Source of the DNA: Clostridiales bacterium
GTDB taxonomy: Bacteria; Bacillota; Clostridia; Tissierellales; GPF-1
Assembly (NCBI GenBank): GCA_013619125.1
Contig: JABXKS010000001.1
Span: 99,096-163,095 of the forward strand
Reading direction: 5' to 3'
Length of the DNA stretch: 64,000 nt
Position numbers and translations under genes: made by a program
The notes under the pieces: generated by a model
Databases searched by the model: none
What the model was told of the DNA's origin: nothing
What the model saw: the letters and a program-made list of their open reading frames with translations, nothing else
In this document: positions 16,428 to 24,633 of the stretch, piece by piece
Layout: every line of letters begins with the position of its first letter
How positions within the stretch are numbered: position 1 is the stretch's first letter

Positions 16428-17246
16428 ATGCAGTTTAATAAAAATACAGGCATTGAATTAATAAAATTAACAATTGGTTGTGTACTGTATGCTCTTTCGG
16501 TGGTACTCTTTATAGATCCAGTACACATTATCCCCGGTAGCGTTACGGGAATAGGAGTTGTAGTAAAAGCGTTAACTGGTTTTCCAATTGGCATGCTCAG
16601 CATTATTATCAATGTTCCGCTTGTTATTATTGGAACAATTGTTATTGGTAAAAAGTTGCTTCTGTATACAGGCTATTCCGTTTTTCTTTCATCGATATTA
16701 ATTGATGCTTGGTCCTTTATGGAGCCATTTACTGAAAATGTGATGCTTGCATCAATCTTTGGAGCAGTTGTTATGGGCCTTGGTTTAGGCTTGTTGCTTG
16801 ATGCAGGTGGGACAACCGGTGGTACAACCGTTGTGGGACGCTTGATTCTAAAGAAATATCCACATATTCCAATGGGAAATATCTTACTGATTGGAGATTT
16901 TATTATTATCCTAGTGGGATCTGTGCTCTTGCGCAATTGGGAGCTGTTGCTATATTCTTTGATCAATCTCTATATCTGTGTGATTGTTATTAATAAAGTG
17001 ATGTATGGATTCAAGGTGGACAGTCTCTCGATCATTGTTACAGAAAAAAAAGCGGAGCTTGAAAATGCTGCTCAGGAAATGCTTCCATGCCGAATTTGGC
17101 AGGAAGAGAGTGCGGATTCAAGAACTTTGATGTTTATAACACGCAAGACTGACGTCAGTAAGTTGCAACGGCTTGCAGAGAAATACGATCAGCAGGCAAG
17201 TTGTGCGACCTTTGATTTGGATTACTCTTTCGGCGAGATTAAATAG
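16428..17246 (+). CDS. YitT family membrane protein
   Basis: This 272-residue protein has five to six N-terminal membrane helices and a soluble C-terminal DUF2179 domain (about residues 205-272, with FKVDSLSIIVTEKK). The motif GGTTGGTTVVGRLILKK near residues 127-143 is the family hallmark. YitT proteins are widespread in Firmicutes; transport has been proposed but not shown for most. It sits 64 bases after the acyl-CoA synthetase and could be in the same transcript, perhaps exporting an end product. That role is inference. Confidence 0.88.
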   Translation: MQFNKNTGIELIKLTIGCVLYALSVVLFIDPVHIIPGSVTGIGVVVKALTGFPIGMLSIIINVPLVIIGTIVIGKKLLLYTGYSVFLSSILIDAWSFMEPFTENVMLASIFGAVVMGLGLGLLLDAGGTTGGTTVVGRLILKKYPHIPMGNILLIGDFIIILVGSVLLRNWELLLYSLINLYICVIVINKVMYGFKVDSLSIIVTEKKAELENAAQEMLPCRIWQEESADSRTLMFITRKTDVSKLQRLAEKYDQQASCATFDLDYSFGEIK

Positions 17247-17548
17247 GCTGGGAGTAGGAATATAACAGATTAAGTTTAAAATGGATGAAGACCCCTTTAT
17301 TCATAGATTAATGAAACTGCAAGAAATTCTTTGCGGCTTGTAGATTTTATCAAGCCGCAAAGAACTCATCAAATGGTAAACGTTTTCAGCGATAACTTTC
17401 ACAAATAAAGTTTTTAGCCGTTTCGATTGATTGTTATCGTGAATGTGTTTCCGTTATGACTGTATTTAATGGGAAGGGGGGCTAAAACGTATAAATTATT
17501 TTGGCTATTATTGGGATATTAAAATAGAAGCAATGAGGAGGCAGAACA
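17247..17548. other. Intergenic region with a strong hairpin
   Basis: This 302-base gap ends the oxidoreductase operon and precedes the ridA-type gene. A 14-base perfect stem at 17327-17364 is its only clear structure. No convincing gene or promoter was found. Confidence 0.5.
17327..17364. terminator. Perfect 14-base hairpin without T-run
   Basis: TTCTTTGCGGCTTG and its exact complement are separated by ten bases. No T-run follows, so it could be a terminator of reduced strength, an mRNA stabiliser or a processing site. Confidence 0.5.
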
Positions 17549-17926
17549 ATGAAATTAGAACAGATTACAAGTAAGACGGCATCGCCCGCTTTGGGACCCT
17601 ATTGTCATGGCAAGAAATTCGGCAATATGATTATCACTTCAGGGCAAATTCCGCTGACCAAAGATGGTGTATTTGTCTATGAAATCAAGGCGGCTACAAA
17701 GCTTGTATTGGATAATTTACTTTCAATTGTTGAGGCAGGGGGAGGAAAGAAGGAGAATATCGCAAAGGTTGATATTTTTGTGAATGATCTTTTGGATTTT
17801 GCAGCAATAAACGAGGTGTATTCTGAATTCTTTGGAGACATTAAGCCAACAAGAGTACTTGTTCAAGTCGAGGCTTTACCAAAAGAGGTACCACTCGAAG
17901 CGGCTATGACTGCTTTTGTCGAGTAG
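17549..17926 (+). CDS. RidA family enamine/imine deaminase
   Basis: This 125-residue protein is a RidA/YjgF homotrimer member. Typical blocks are SPALGPYCHG at about residues 11-20, SGQIPLT near residue 31, and the C-terminal RVLVQVEALPKEVPLEAAMTAFVE, which includes the conserved arginine that binds the substrate carboxylate. The known activity is hydrolysis of 2-imino or enamine acids to 2-oxo acids. In this island it could act on the cyclic imine or enamine made by aconitase X. GAGGAGG precedes the ATG and the transporter follows 44 bases later. Confidence 0.92.
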   Translation: MKLEQITSKTASPALGPYCHGKKFGNMIITSGQIPLTKDGVFVYEIKAATKLVLDNLLSIVEAGGGKKENIAKVDIFVNDLLDFAAINEVYSEFFGDIKPTRVLVQVEALPKEVPLEAAMTAFVE

Positions 17927-17970
17927 TGCTTTCTAGTTAGGAATAATAAAAAAGAGTTGGAGGGAATTTT

Positions 17971-19560
17971 ATGGAGAGTAACAAAAAAGGAACGTTGAAC
18001 AAAGCGGCATTTTGGCCGGCATTTATCGCGCTAGTATTATTTATTGGAAGTGGCGTATTTTTTCAGGAACAAGTTGGGTCTTTTTTACATAAAACACTTT
18101 ATGCAATGGCAGGCAATGTAGGCTGGTACTTTAATATTTTGGCGGTACTGTCAGTCGTGCTTGTGCTCGTGTTGCTAGTTATGAAGTATGGTGATGTCAC
18201 GATCGGTGGAAAGGGAGCAAAACCTGAATTTAGCATGTTTCATTGGATTGCGATGTCGATATGCGGAGGCATTGGCACCGGGTTGTTATTTTGGGCAATG
18301 GGGGAACCAATATACCACTTTACATCACCACCAGTGGCTGCTGGTGTAGAAGCAATGTCGAGAGAAGCAGGCATATTTGCGGTCTCTCAAGCCATGTGGA
18401 ATTGGTCATTCGTGCAGTATTCACTGTACACCATCTGTGCGATTGCATTTGCGCTTGCGGTTTATAATAAGAAGAAGGAATTATCATTTGGAACGATTAT
18501 TGAGAGCGCATTTGGACGAAAAATTCCTTGGCTTGAAACGGTGATCCATGGGTTTACAATTTTTTGTTTGACTGGTGCTGTTGCGAACTCGATGGGTGTT
18601 GGACTTATGCAGATTGGAGCCGGTGTTGAGTCGGTTTTTGGCATTAAACAATCTCCAATTGTTTGGTTTGTCGTTGCAGGTATTATAGCGGTCATTTTCA
18701 TTTTATCTTGTGTGTCGGGTCTCTCAAAAGGATTGAAAAGAGTCTCTACATTTACGATCACTGTCTTTATGTTCATGTTAGTCTATGTCTTTATTTTTGG
18801 CGATACGGCATTTATTACAAAAATCGGTACAGAAGCAATTGGTGACATTATTGATAATTGGGGTTCTAAGACACTCATGATGAATGCAATGGCTCCTCAA
18901 GATACATGGTATGCCGACTGGATTGTACAATATTGGGCATCATTCATCGTCTATGCACCAGTGATCGGCATGTTTTTAAGTCGATTGGCCAAAGGAAGAA
19001 CCGTCAAACAATTCGTAGCGATTAATGTGATTGTTCCTTCGCTCTTTTGTTGGGTTTGGATTATGGTATTTGGCGGCATGGCAATCAGCTTGCAATATTC
19101 AGGAGCGGTAGATGTTATTGGTGCCGTAAATGAATTTGGTATGCAAGCAGCTGTTTTCCAAATTCTTGGTGCGCTACCTTTTGGGAAAGCATTGATTGTT
19201 GTATTCCTTGTTGCAATTTTCGGATCCTTTAGTACGCTTGCTGATCCGATGGCTGCTGTTCTTGCCACAGTTAGCACAAGAGGTTTGACTGTTGAAGATG
19301 AAGCACCGAAAAACATCAAAATTGTGATGGGTCTTATTATGGCGGTGACGGCATATTTGCTGGTTGCTTCTGGAGGAATTAATTCGGTTAAGGGCTTATA
19401 TGTAATTGTCGGACTTCCGATTTCCTTTGTTTTGATCATGTGTTTTGTTGCTGCATTTAAGGGACAAAAGGAATGCTATCTTGAGGAAATCGAAACAGAG
19501 ACTGATTTACGCCAAGAACTGGAAGAATTAAAGAAATTACAGATTACTAAGGCTAGTTAA
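17971..19560 (+). CDS. BCCT family transporter
   Basis: This 529-residue protein has twelve hydrophobic helices and the betaine/carnitine/choline transporter signatures: GTGLLFWAMGEPIYHF near residue 109 and WIVQYWASFIVYAPVIGMF followed by SRLAKGRT. The usual GVAEP motif is altered to AMGEP, and the signature helix is closer to CaiT-like exchangers than to osmotic betaine carriers. BCCT proteins bind zwitterions with quaternary or secondary amines, such as betaine, carnitine or proline. The adjacent ridA and aconitase X genes suggest a proline-like substrate. A GGAGGG site precedes the ATG. Confidence 0.92.
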   Translation: MESNKKGTLNKAAFWPAFIALVLFIGSGVFFQEQVGSFLHKTLYAMAGNVGWYFNILAVLSVVLVLVLLVMKYGDVTIGGKGAKPEFSMFHWIAMSICGGIGTGLLFWAMGEPIYHFTSPPVAAGVEAMSREAGIFAVSQAMWNWSFVQYSLYTICAIAFALAVYNKKKELSFGTIIESAFGRKIPWLETVIHGFTIFCLTGAVANSMGVGLMQIGAGVESVFGIKQSPIVWFVVAGIIAVIFILSCVSGLSKGLKRVSTFTITVFMFMLVYVFIFGDTAFITKIGTEAIGDIIDNWGSKTLMMNAMAPQDTWYADWIVQYWASFIVYAPVIGMFLSRLAKGRTVKQFVAINVIVPSLFCWVWIMVFGGMAISLQYSGAVDVIGAVNEFGMQAAVFQILGALPFGKALIVVFLVAIFGSFSTLADPMAAVLATVSTRGLTVEDEAPKNIKIVMGLIMAVTAYLLVASGGINSVKGLYVIVGLPISFVLIMCFVAAFKGQKECYLEEIETETDLRQELEELKKLQITKAS

Positions 19561-19906
19561 AACTAGAAGTTTTTAAGCATAGTTTGACATTATGCTTTAG
19601 GAAATGATCAGTTATAAAGTATATTCATAACCGGGAAAGCATATCTTGGAGTTTTATCGGATGTTGTGATTGGTGGTTTACCGTAACTTCTTGGAGTCAT
19701 GATATTGAGTAAAATAATATGGGAAAAAGAAAACATTGATCAAAGAGGCAAGTTTATATTAAGGGATGAGAGGAACTTGTTAGTTCTGTGCGGGTAACCA
19801 TTGTAAAAATCGAAAAGCAACATTTGCTATAAGAGTTATTTGTTAAAGAATTGAACTTGGAGTCGTGTGATTTTGCATGGCAAGAAACTGAATGATGGAG
19901 GGAAAT
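19561..19906. other. Intergenic region before aconitase X genes
   Basis: This 346-base gap has a weak hairpin at 19575-19597 (AAGCATA and TATGCTT) just after the BCCT gene, followed by AT-rich sequence with no gene. I find no confident promoter, but the aconitase X pair probably has its own start within it. Confidence 0.45.
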
Positions 19907-21172
19907 ATGAAACTAACAACGTACGAACAGGAAATGCTTGAAGGCAAGCATGGCGAAATGAAGAAAAAAGCCTTGGAAGTTCTTATGGGCTTGGCGGAAC
20001 ATCAAGGTGTTGAAGAATTTGTTGAAGTAACCTTGTGTCATAGCGACAACGCTGTTTACATGGGTGAGGCTCAAGCTGCTTTTGTAGAGATGCTGGGTGA
20101 TTCGGGAGCCAAAATGGCTGTGCCTACGACAACCAATGCATGTTCTATTGATATGGAGAAATGGCATGAACAAGGCTTTGAACCAAAAATCATGAATGCA
20201 ATCAAGCGCATGGAGTCGGCGCATACGTGTCTTGGCGCTATTCCAACTTGGACATGTGCACCATATCAATCATGCTATATGCCTTCTTTTGGACAGCAAA
20301 TTGTCTCGGCTGAATCCAATGTCATCTGTTACTACAACTCAATCATTGGCGCACGTACGAATCGTTATGCTGGTCCATTGGAATTGCTTGGTGGTATTGC
20401 AGGCCGTGTTCCATACTCGGGATTGCATATCAAAGAAAATCGATATGCCCAGGGTCTTGTTAAACTTGGTGATGATATTAAAATGGAATGGTTTGAGGAT
20501 GATAGCATGTTTGCTCTTGTTGCCTATGCGTATGGTTCTATTGTAGGCGATAAAGTGTGGGCCTTGGAAGGTATGCCAAAAAAATACAGAAATGAAAATC
20601 TTCGAGATTTCTGTGCGACAGCAGCATCTTCTGGCGGAATTGCATTGGTTCATTTGATTGGTATTACACCAGAGGCGCAGACAATGGAAATGGCATTTGG
20701 TGGTAAAGAACCTAAAGTGGTAAAAGAAATTACACTTAAGGATCTTGTGAACGCCGAAAAACAACTTACCAATAGCGAAGTAACGCATGATATTGATATT
20801 GTGACACTTGGTTGTCCACACTTCTCATATGACGATTGCAGACTTGTGCTAGAGTTGTTCGACGGTCGACGTGTTCACGATAACATGGAATTTTGGATTA
20901 CGGTCGGAAGAGATACAGCGGATCGCCTGCAGGATACAGGGATGTATGAGGAACTAGGACGGGCTGGAATCAAGATGTATAAGGAAGGCTGTGCTCTTGA
21001 ATTTAGAGCGAAAAAACGAGGCGTTGAGACGATGATGTCGAACTCTGGTAAATTTGGAACGTATAGCTTTGGGCTTACCGGTATACAGCCTGTATTCGGA
21101 AGTTTGAAGGAATGTATTGAAACAGGGATCGCGGGACATCTTGTTAAGGAGGCAAAACCATGGAGACAATAA
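19907..21172 (+). CDS. Aconitase X large (catalytic) subunit
   Basis: This 421-residue protein matches the aconitase X catalytic domain (DUF521). Likely iron-sulfur and active-site residues are Cys117 in TCAPY, Cys303 in LGCPHFS and Cys362 in EGCALEF; NSGKFGTYS at 379-387 is another conserved block. Characterised bacterial AcnX enzymes dehydrate cis-3-hydroxy-L-proline to delta1-pyrroline-2-carboxylate, while archaeal ones act on mevalonate 5-phosphate. The ATG at 19907 is preceded by GGAGGG; an earlier ATG pair at 19892 lacks a site. It overlaps the small-subunit gene by 13 bases. Confidence 0.9.
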   Translation: MKLTTYEQEMLEGKHGEMKKKALEVLMGLAEHQGVEEFVEVTLCHSDNAVYMGEAQAAFVEMLGDSGAKMAVPTTTNACSIDMEKWHEQGFEPKIMNAIKRMESAHTCLGAIPTWTCAPYQSCYMPSFGQQIVSAESNVICYYNSIIGARTNRYAGPLELLGGIAGRVPYSGLHIKENRYAQGLVKLGDDIKMEWFEDDSMFALVAYAYGSIVGDKVWALEGMPKKYRNENLRDFCATAASSGGIALVHLIGITPEAQTMEMAFGGKEPKVVKEITLKDLVNAEKQLTNSEVTHDIDIVTLGCPHFSYDDCRLVLELFDGRRVHDNMEFWITVGRDTADRLQDTGMYEELGRAGIKMYKEGCALEFRAKKRGVETMMSNSGKFGTYSFGLTGIQPVFGSLKECIETGIAGHLVKEAKPWRQ

Positions 21173-21585
21173 GAATTAATTGTAGTTATGCACTTAAAGG
21201 TAGTGCGAAGGCAGAGGTTCTTTATGCAACCGATTCATTCAGTTTTTGGGGTGGTGTCGATGTGAACGACGGTGTGATTACGGATCGACGACACAGCGGT
21301 TTTGGAAAGACCATGGCTGGAAAAGTTTTTATGTTCCCATTCGGTCGAGGTAGTAGTGGTGCAGGTACAATGATTATGGAAATGGCTCGGTTGGGAACGG
21401 CACCAGCGGCAATGATCAATATTATTACTGATCCGGTGATCCTGACGGGTCCGCTAATAGCGAATAGTTTTTATGATGTTAATATTCCGGTTGCAAATGT
21501 CAGCGAAGAAGATTTCAAAAAACTTGAGAATGCAAAAAAAATCGAGTTTTTTGAAGGTGCGGATTACATTGAAGTAACAATTTAG
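21160..21585 (+). CDS. Aconitase X small (swivel) subunit
   Basis: This 141-residue protein is the DUF126 swivel domain of aconitase X. The block PFGRGSSGAGTMIMEMARLGTAP (quoted in part: GRGSSGAG) carries the conserved serine of the active site, and WGGVDVNDGVITDRRH precedes it. It pairs with the preceding large subunit; separate chains are typical of archaeal and some bacterial enzymes, whereas others are fused. Its start lies inside the large-subunit gene after AAGGAGG, so the two are made together. Confidence 0.92.
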   Translation: METIRINCSYALKGSAKAEVLYATDSFSFWGGVDVNDGVITDRRHSGFGKTMAGKVFMFPFGRGSSGAGTMIMEMARLGTAPAAMINIITDPVILTGPLIANSFYDVNIPVANVSEEDFKKLENAKKIEFFEGADYIEVTI

Positions 21586-21599
21586 TAGAGAATAGGGAA

Positions 21600-21641
21600 A
21601 CGGTGTGCCTTCCGTATATGCGGTCGGGGCACTGTTTTTTA
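21600..21641 (+). terminator. Terminator after aconitase X genes
   Basis: ACGGTGTGCC pairs imperfectly with GGCACTGT, with an inner CCG/CGG stem, followed by six T residues. Confidence 0.75.
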
Positions 21642-21732
21642 TTACAGAGGATTCACCTCTAACAAAATAGGTTGTTTATGAAAGTGCATCAATGATGGAT
21701 CAGATGAAGATTATGGGAATAAGGAGAACAAT

Positions 21733-22383
21733 ATGACTGAGGAGAGTTGGAGAATATATTCGATCATATTAAAACGGATTATTCAGATTGAATACGCGCC
21801 TGGAGAATTGTTGAGTGAAAACTCGCTGGCTGAAGAGTTTGGCATAAGTAGAACACCAATCCGTGAGATTTTGATAAAATTATCGGAGAAGGGGTTTGTG
21901 AAGTTGACTCCAAGAGTAGGGACATATGTGTCGGATATAGATGCTCGAGAGATGATAAGTATATTTGAAGTAAGAAAATCACTGGAAATATTAGCGTGTG
22001 AGTTGGCTATTATGCGAGCAACCGAGGAACAGAGTCAAAAACTTTTGTCGATTGTAGAACAGATTAAATCCTATAATGATCAAGCAAGATACAAAGAGTG
22101 CGTGAATGAAGAATACAAATTTTTGAATATGATTGCTGTTGCATCTAAAAACGCATATGTGCAAGATTATCTTCAGGAATTAAATTCTAAGATATTGAGA
22201 TTCGTCAATTATGTTCAATATGAAAAGCATTTGTCTGAACGAATGACTAATTCTCTATTTTCAATAGCAAAGGCAATATCATTACGAGATTCAGAAAATG
22301 CGAGTAAGGAAATGACTAGATATATGTTAGCGCACGTTAATGAACTTACGCAGTGTCTTTTGACAAAGCTTTTTTTTGATTGA
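21733..22383 (+). CDS. GntR family regulator (FCD subfamily)
   Basis: This 216-residue regulator has the GntR winged helix (YAPGELLSENSLAEEFGISR and TPIREILIKLSEKGFVKL) and a helical FCD-type effector domain (about residues 75-210). The segment YVQDYLQELNSKILRFVNYVQY is nearly repeated in the GntR protein at 58086. FCD regulators usually sense organic acids and bind metal. It ends the aconitase X island and may control it. A GGAG site precedes the ATG. Confidence 0.92.
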   Translation: MTEESWRIYSIILKRIIQIEYAPGELLSENSLAEEFGISRTPIREILIKLSEKGFVKLTPRVGTYVSDIDAREMISIFEVRKSLEILACELAIMRATEEQSQKLLSIVEQIKSYNDQARYKECVNEEYKFLNMIAVASKNAYVQDYLQELNSKILRFVNYVQYEKHLSERMTNSLFSIAKAISLRDSENASKEMTRYMLAHVNELTQCLLTKLFFD

Positions 22384-22433
22384 AATTCCCCGCAAATAAT
22401 GTACTCTTCCATTTGTTGTAAGACATAAGAGAA

Positions 22434-22459
22434 GCCAGAGCAAACGCTCTGGCTTTTTT
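22434..22459 (+). terminator. Intrinsic terminator
   Basis: GCCAGAGC, AAAC loop, GCTCTGGC and six T residues, placed after the GntR gene. Confidence 0.9.
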
Positions 22460-22483
22460 GTTAGAATTTTATACCATTTACGT

Positions 22484-23803
22484 TTATTTACCATCGAAAA
22501 CATTTAAATTCAGCGTTACTTTAAAAAACGTGCCTTTCTTGACTTTTTGGAGTGTGATTTCTCCCTTGTGAATATCAACGATCTTTTTGCAAATTGAAAG
22601 CCCTAAGCCGTGTTCACCTGTAAAGCCTTTTGAAAAGGGTTTGAAAAGTGATTCTCTATTCTCATAATCTACCATTTCTCCATCATTGTAGAAAAGAAAG
22701 CAAACGGAATTATCTTTTACATAAGCTCGTATTGCAATCACTTCGTCGGAATATTTAATTTGATTGTTGATCAAATTTTCAATGAGAATTTGCAGTTCGT
22801 CTTTATATCCGATCACTACTAAGTCTTCTGGAATATTGATTGTCATTTTTTTTGAAGAGTTCAAGTAGTTGATATTCCGTATAACATGGAGTGCGAGATT
22901 GCTGATATTAATTTCTTGAGCAATGAAATGTTGGTCTTCAACATTGATTTTTGCGATGAGCAGTAATTCCTCAACTTTATTTTGGATTCTGTTTGTTTGC
23001 GCTAAAATGGTATCTAAAGTCGCATTCATATCTCCTTTAGGGAAGATTTCATCTTTTGCAGATGTCGTATAGCTGGAAATAATCATGATTGGCGTTTTTA
23101 ACTCGTGTGAAATGTATTGCAACATTGACTGCTGCACATCATCTTTCTCCTTAAGCCGGTCTTTCATATAAATAAAGGATTTGGCAAGATCCATGATGGC
23201 TTGGTCATCTGAATCAACATTCATTTTTGCATCAAGATTGTAATAAGCGATTTCGTTTGCATATATTTTCAACTTATCAATATTTTCATAGATCTTCTTG
23301 GTAATGATGCGGATCATTTTAATGGAGACTATGAAAATAAAAATGCTACTGATTGCAACGAATATAGAAATATTAGGAAAAACTTCTTTGTAAATATCTT
23401 TGATAACGGAGTATTTATATATTTTTTCCCCATTCTTTATATCCATTTCAATCATATAGAGGATGTATTTATCATCAACTTTTTCGCGGTAGGCTTTTAC
23501 TTTATCGATCTGCTTCAGTGCTTCTTCATAAATATGCTCTGCAGTCGCTGTTCCATGGATGGCTTCTACGACATCGATATGGTGCGCCGTTACGCCAAGA
23601 ATCCACTCGTTGTCTAATCCTATATCAAGATTTCTCTCCTCGGTAAATTGATCAATTACTTTGTCTTCAAAAATATGCCCAAAGTAATAATAAGACCAGA
23701 AGTAAACGATACCAATGACGACTATGCAAATAGCCGTGATAAAGACCGCCATCAAAAGAGTGATTTTTGTAAAAAGCAATGGCTGTTTCTTCTTTATTTT
23801 CAT
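22484..23803 (-). CDS. Sensor histidine kinase
   Basis: This 439-residue kinase has a first membrane helix at about residues 15-37, an extracellular sensor region to about 145, a second helix at 145-163 and a HAMP-like linker. The dimerisation domain carries SHELKTP with the phospho-acceptor His233. ATP-binding blocks ENLINNQIKYS and GEHGLGLSICKKI follow. The start at 23803 overlaps the regulator stop codon as ATGA, so the pair is co-translated. It probably senses an external metabolite and controls the divergent transporter/opine dehydrogenase operon. Confidence 0.92.
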   Translation of the reverse strand: MKIKKKQPLLFTKITLLMAVFITAICIVVIGIVYFWSYYYFGHIFEDKVIDQFTEERNLDIGLDNEWILGVTAHHIDVVEAIHGTATAEHIYEEALKQIDKVKAYREKVDDKYILYMIEMDIKNGEKIYKYSVIKDIYKEVFPNISIFVAISSIFIFIVSIKMIRIITKKIYENIDKLKIYANEIAYYNLDAKMNVDSDDQAIMDLAKSFIYMKDRLKEKDDVQQSMLQYISHELKTPIMIISSYTTSAKDEIFPKGDMNATLDTILAQTNRIQNKVEELLLIAKINVEDQHFIAQEINISNLALHVIRNINYLNSSKKMTINIPEDLVVIGYKDELQILIENLINNQIKYSDEVIAIRAYVKDNSVCFLFYNDGEMVDYENRESLFKPFSKGFTGEHGLGLSICKKIVDIHKGEITLQKVKKGTFFKVTLNLNVFDGK

Positions 23804-24459
23804 ATGTTGCACCGATATCCATAACCATAGATTGTTTCGATGTCGATTCTGGGGAGTTTCTTCCTTATATTCTTAATATAGTTGTCTACAACCCTGTTGC
23901 TACCGTAGAAATCGTCTTCCCATACATCGCGGAGCACCTGTTCTCTCGAAAGAGCAAGGCGCTTGTTCTTTATAAAATATAAGAGCAAATCATATTCACG
24001 ACTAGTTAATGGAATGAGGGTATCTTCTTCCATTACAACCCTATGGCTTTTATTGATTGTATAGGGACCGCACATTACTAATATTTTAGCGTTCCCGTTC
24101 GTTACTTTTTCGAATAGTTTTGAAACGCGATAAACCAGTTCTTTGGGCAAAAAAGGTTTTGCAATATAATCATCACAGCCAAATTCAAAGCCTAGAACAC
24201 GGTCAATTTGATCGCCTCTTGCTGAAATTAGAATGACGGGTTTTGTAGGATCTGCTTTTTTGATCTCGCTTAAAATATCAAATCCATTACCATCAGGTAG
24301 CATGATATCCAAAATCCATAAATCAATAGAAGTAGTTAGCTGGGTATGCGCTTCAGATGAATTTTTGCACGAAATGACTTTCCAATTATTTTTCTCTAGG
24401 TATAAAGTCAGGATATTGTTCAGATCAGCTTCATCTTCAATCAAACATATCGTCCTCAT
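23800..24459 (-). CDS. OmpR-type response regulator
   Basis: This 219-residue regulator has a receiver domain (about residues 1-115) with the acidic pair Glu8/Asp9 and the phosphorylation site Asp51 in LWILDIMLPDGNGF. A winged-helix OmpR/PhoB output domain follows (about 125-219, with LTSREYDLLLYFIKN and VDNYIKNIRKKL). The start at 24459 follows GGAGGG. It is divergent from the transporter gene at 24634, and the intergenic region holds TTCA-type tandem hexamers that may be its sites. Confidence 0.93.
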   Translation of the reverse strand: MRTICLIEDEADLNNILTLYLEKNNWKVISCKNSSEAHTQLTTSIDLWILDIMLPDGNGFDILSEIKKADPTKPVILISARGDQIDRVLGFEFGCDDYIAKPFLPKELVYRVSKLFEKVTNGNAKILVMCGPYTINKSHRVVMEEDTLIPLTSREYDLLLYFIKNKRLALSREQVLRDVWEDDFYGSNRVVDNYIKNIRKKLPRIDIETIYGYGYRCNI

Positions 24460-24511
24460 AATCGCCCTCCACAGTATTCTACATAATTTCTTATGATAAT
24501 TATAAATCAAA

Positions 24512-24535
24512 TTCACATTCAATTTCATATTCATT
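24512..24535 (+). repeat. Four tandem TTCANN hexamers, possible response regulator sites
   Basis: The sequence reads TTCACA, TTCAAT, TTCATA, TTCATT in tandem with a perfect six-base period. It lies between the divergent response regulator and YfcC-type genes. OmpR-type regulators bind direct repeats, so this is a candidate site; the period is shorter than the usual 10-11 bases and the region is AT-rich. Confidence 0.4.
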
Positions 24536-24633
24536 ACATTCTAACACAATTGAACATTATTTTTCACATTATTCGGATAATATTCTTAATATTCTTTCAT
24601 ACAATAAAAGTACCAAATTTAGGAGGGAAAAGC

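Noticed and set aside
19561..19906. Riboswitch in the gap before aconitase X
   Set aside because: I found no match to the conserved cores of glycine, T-box, SAM or cyclic di-GMP riboswitches; only a weak hairpin is present.
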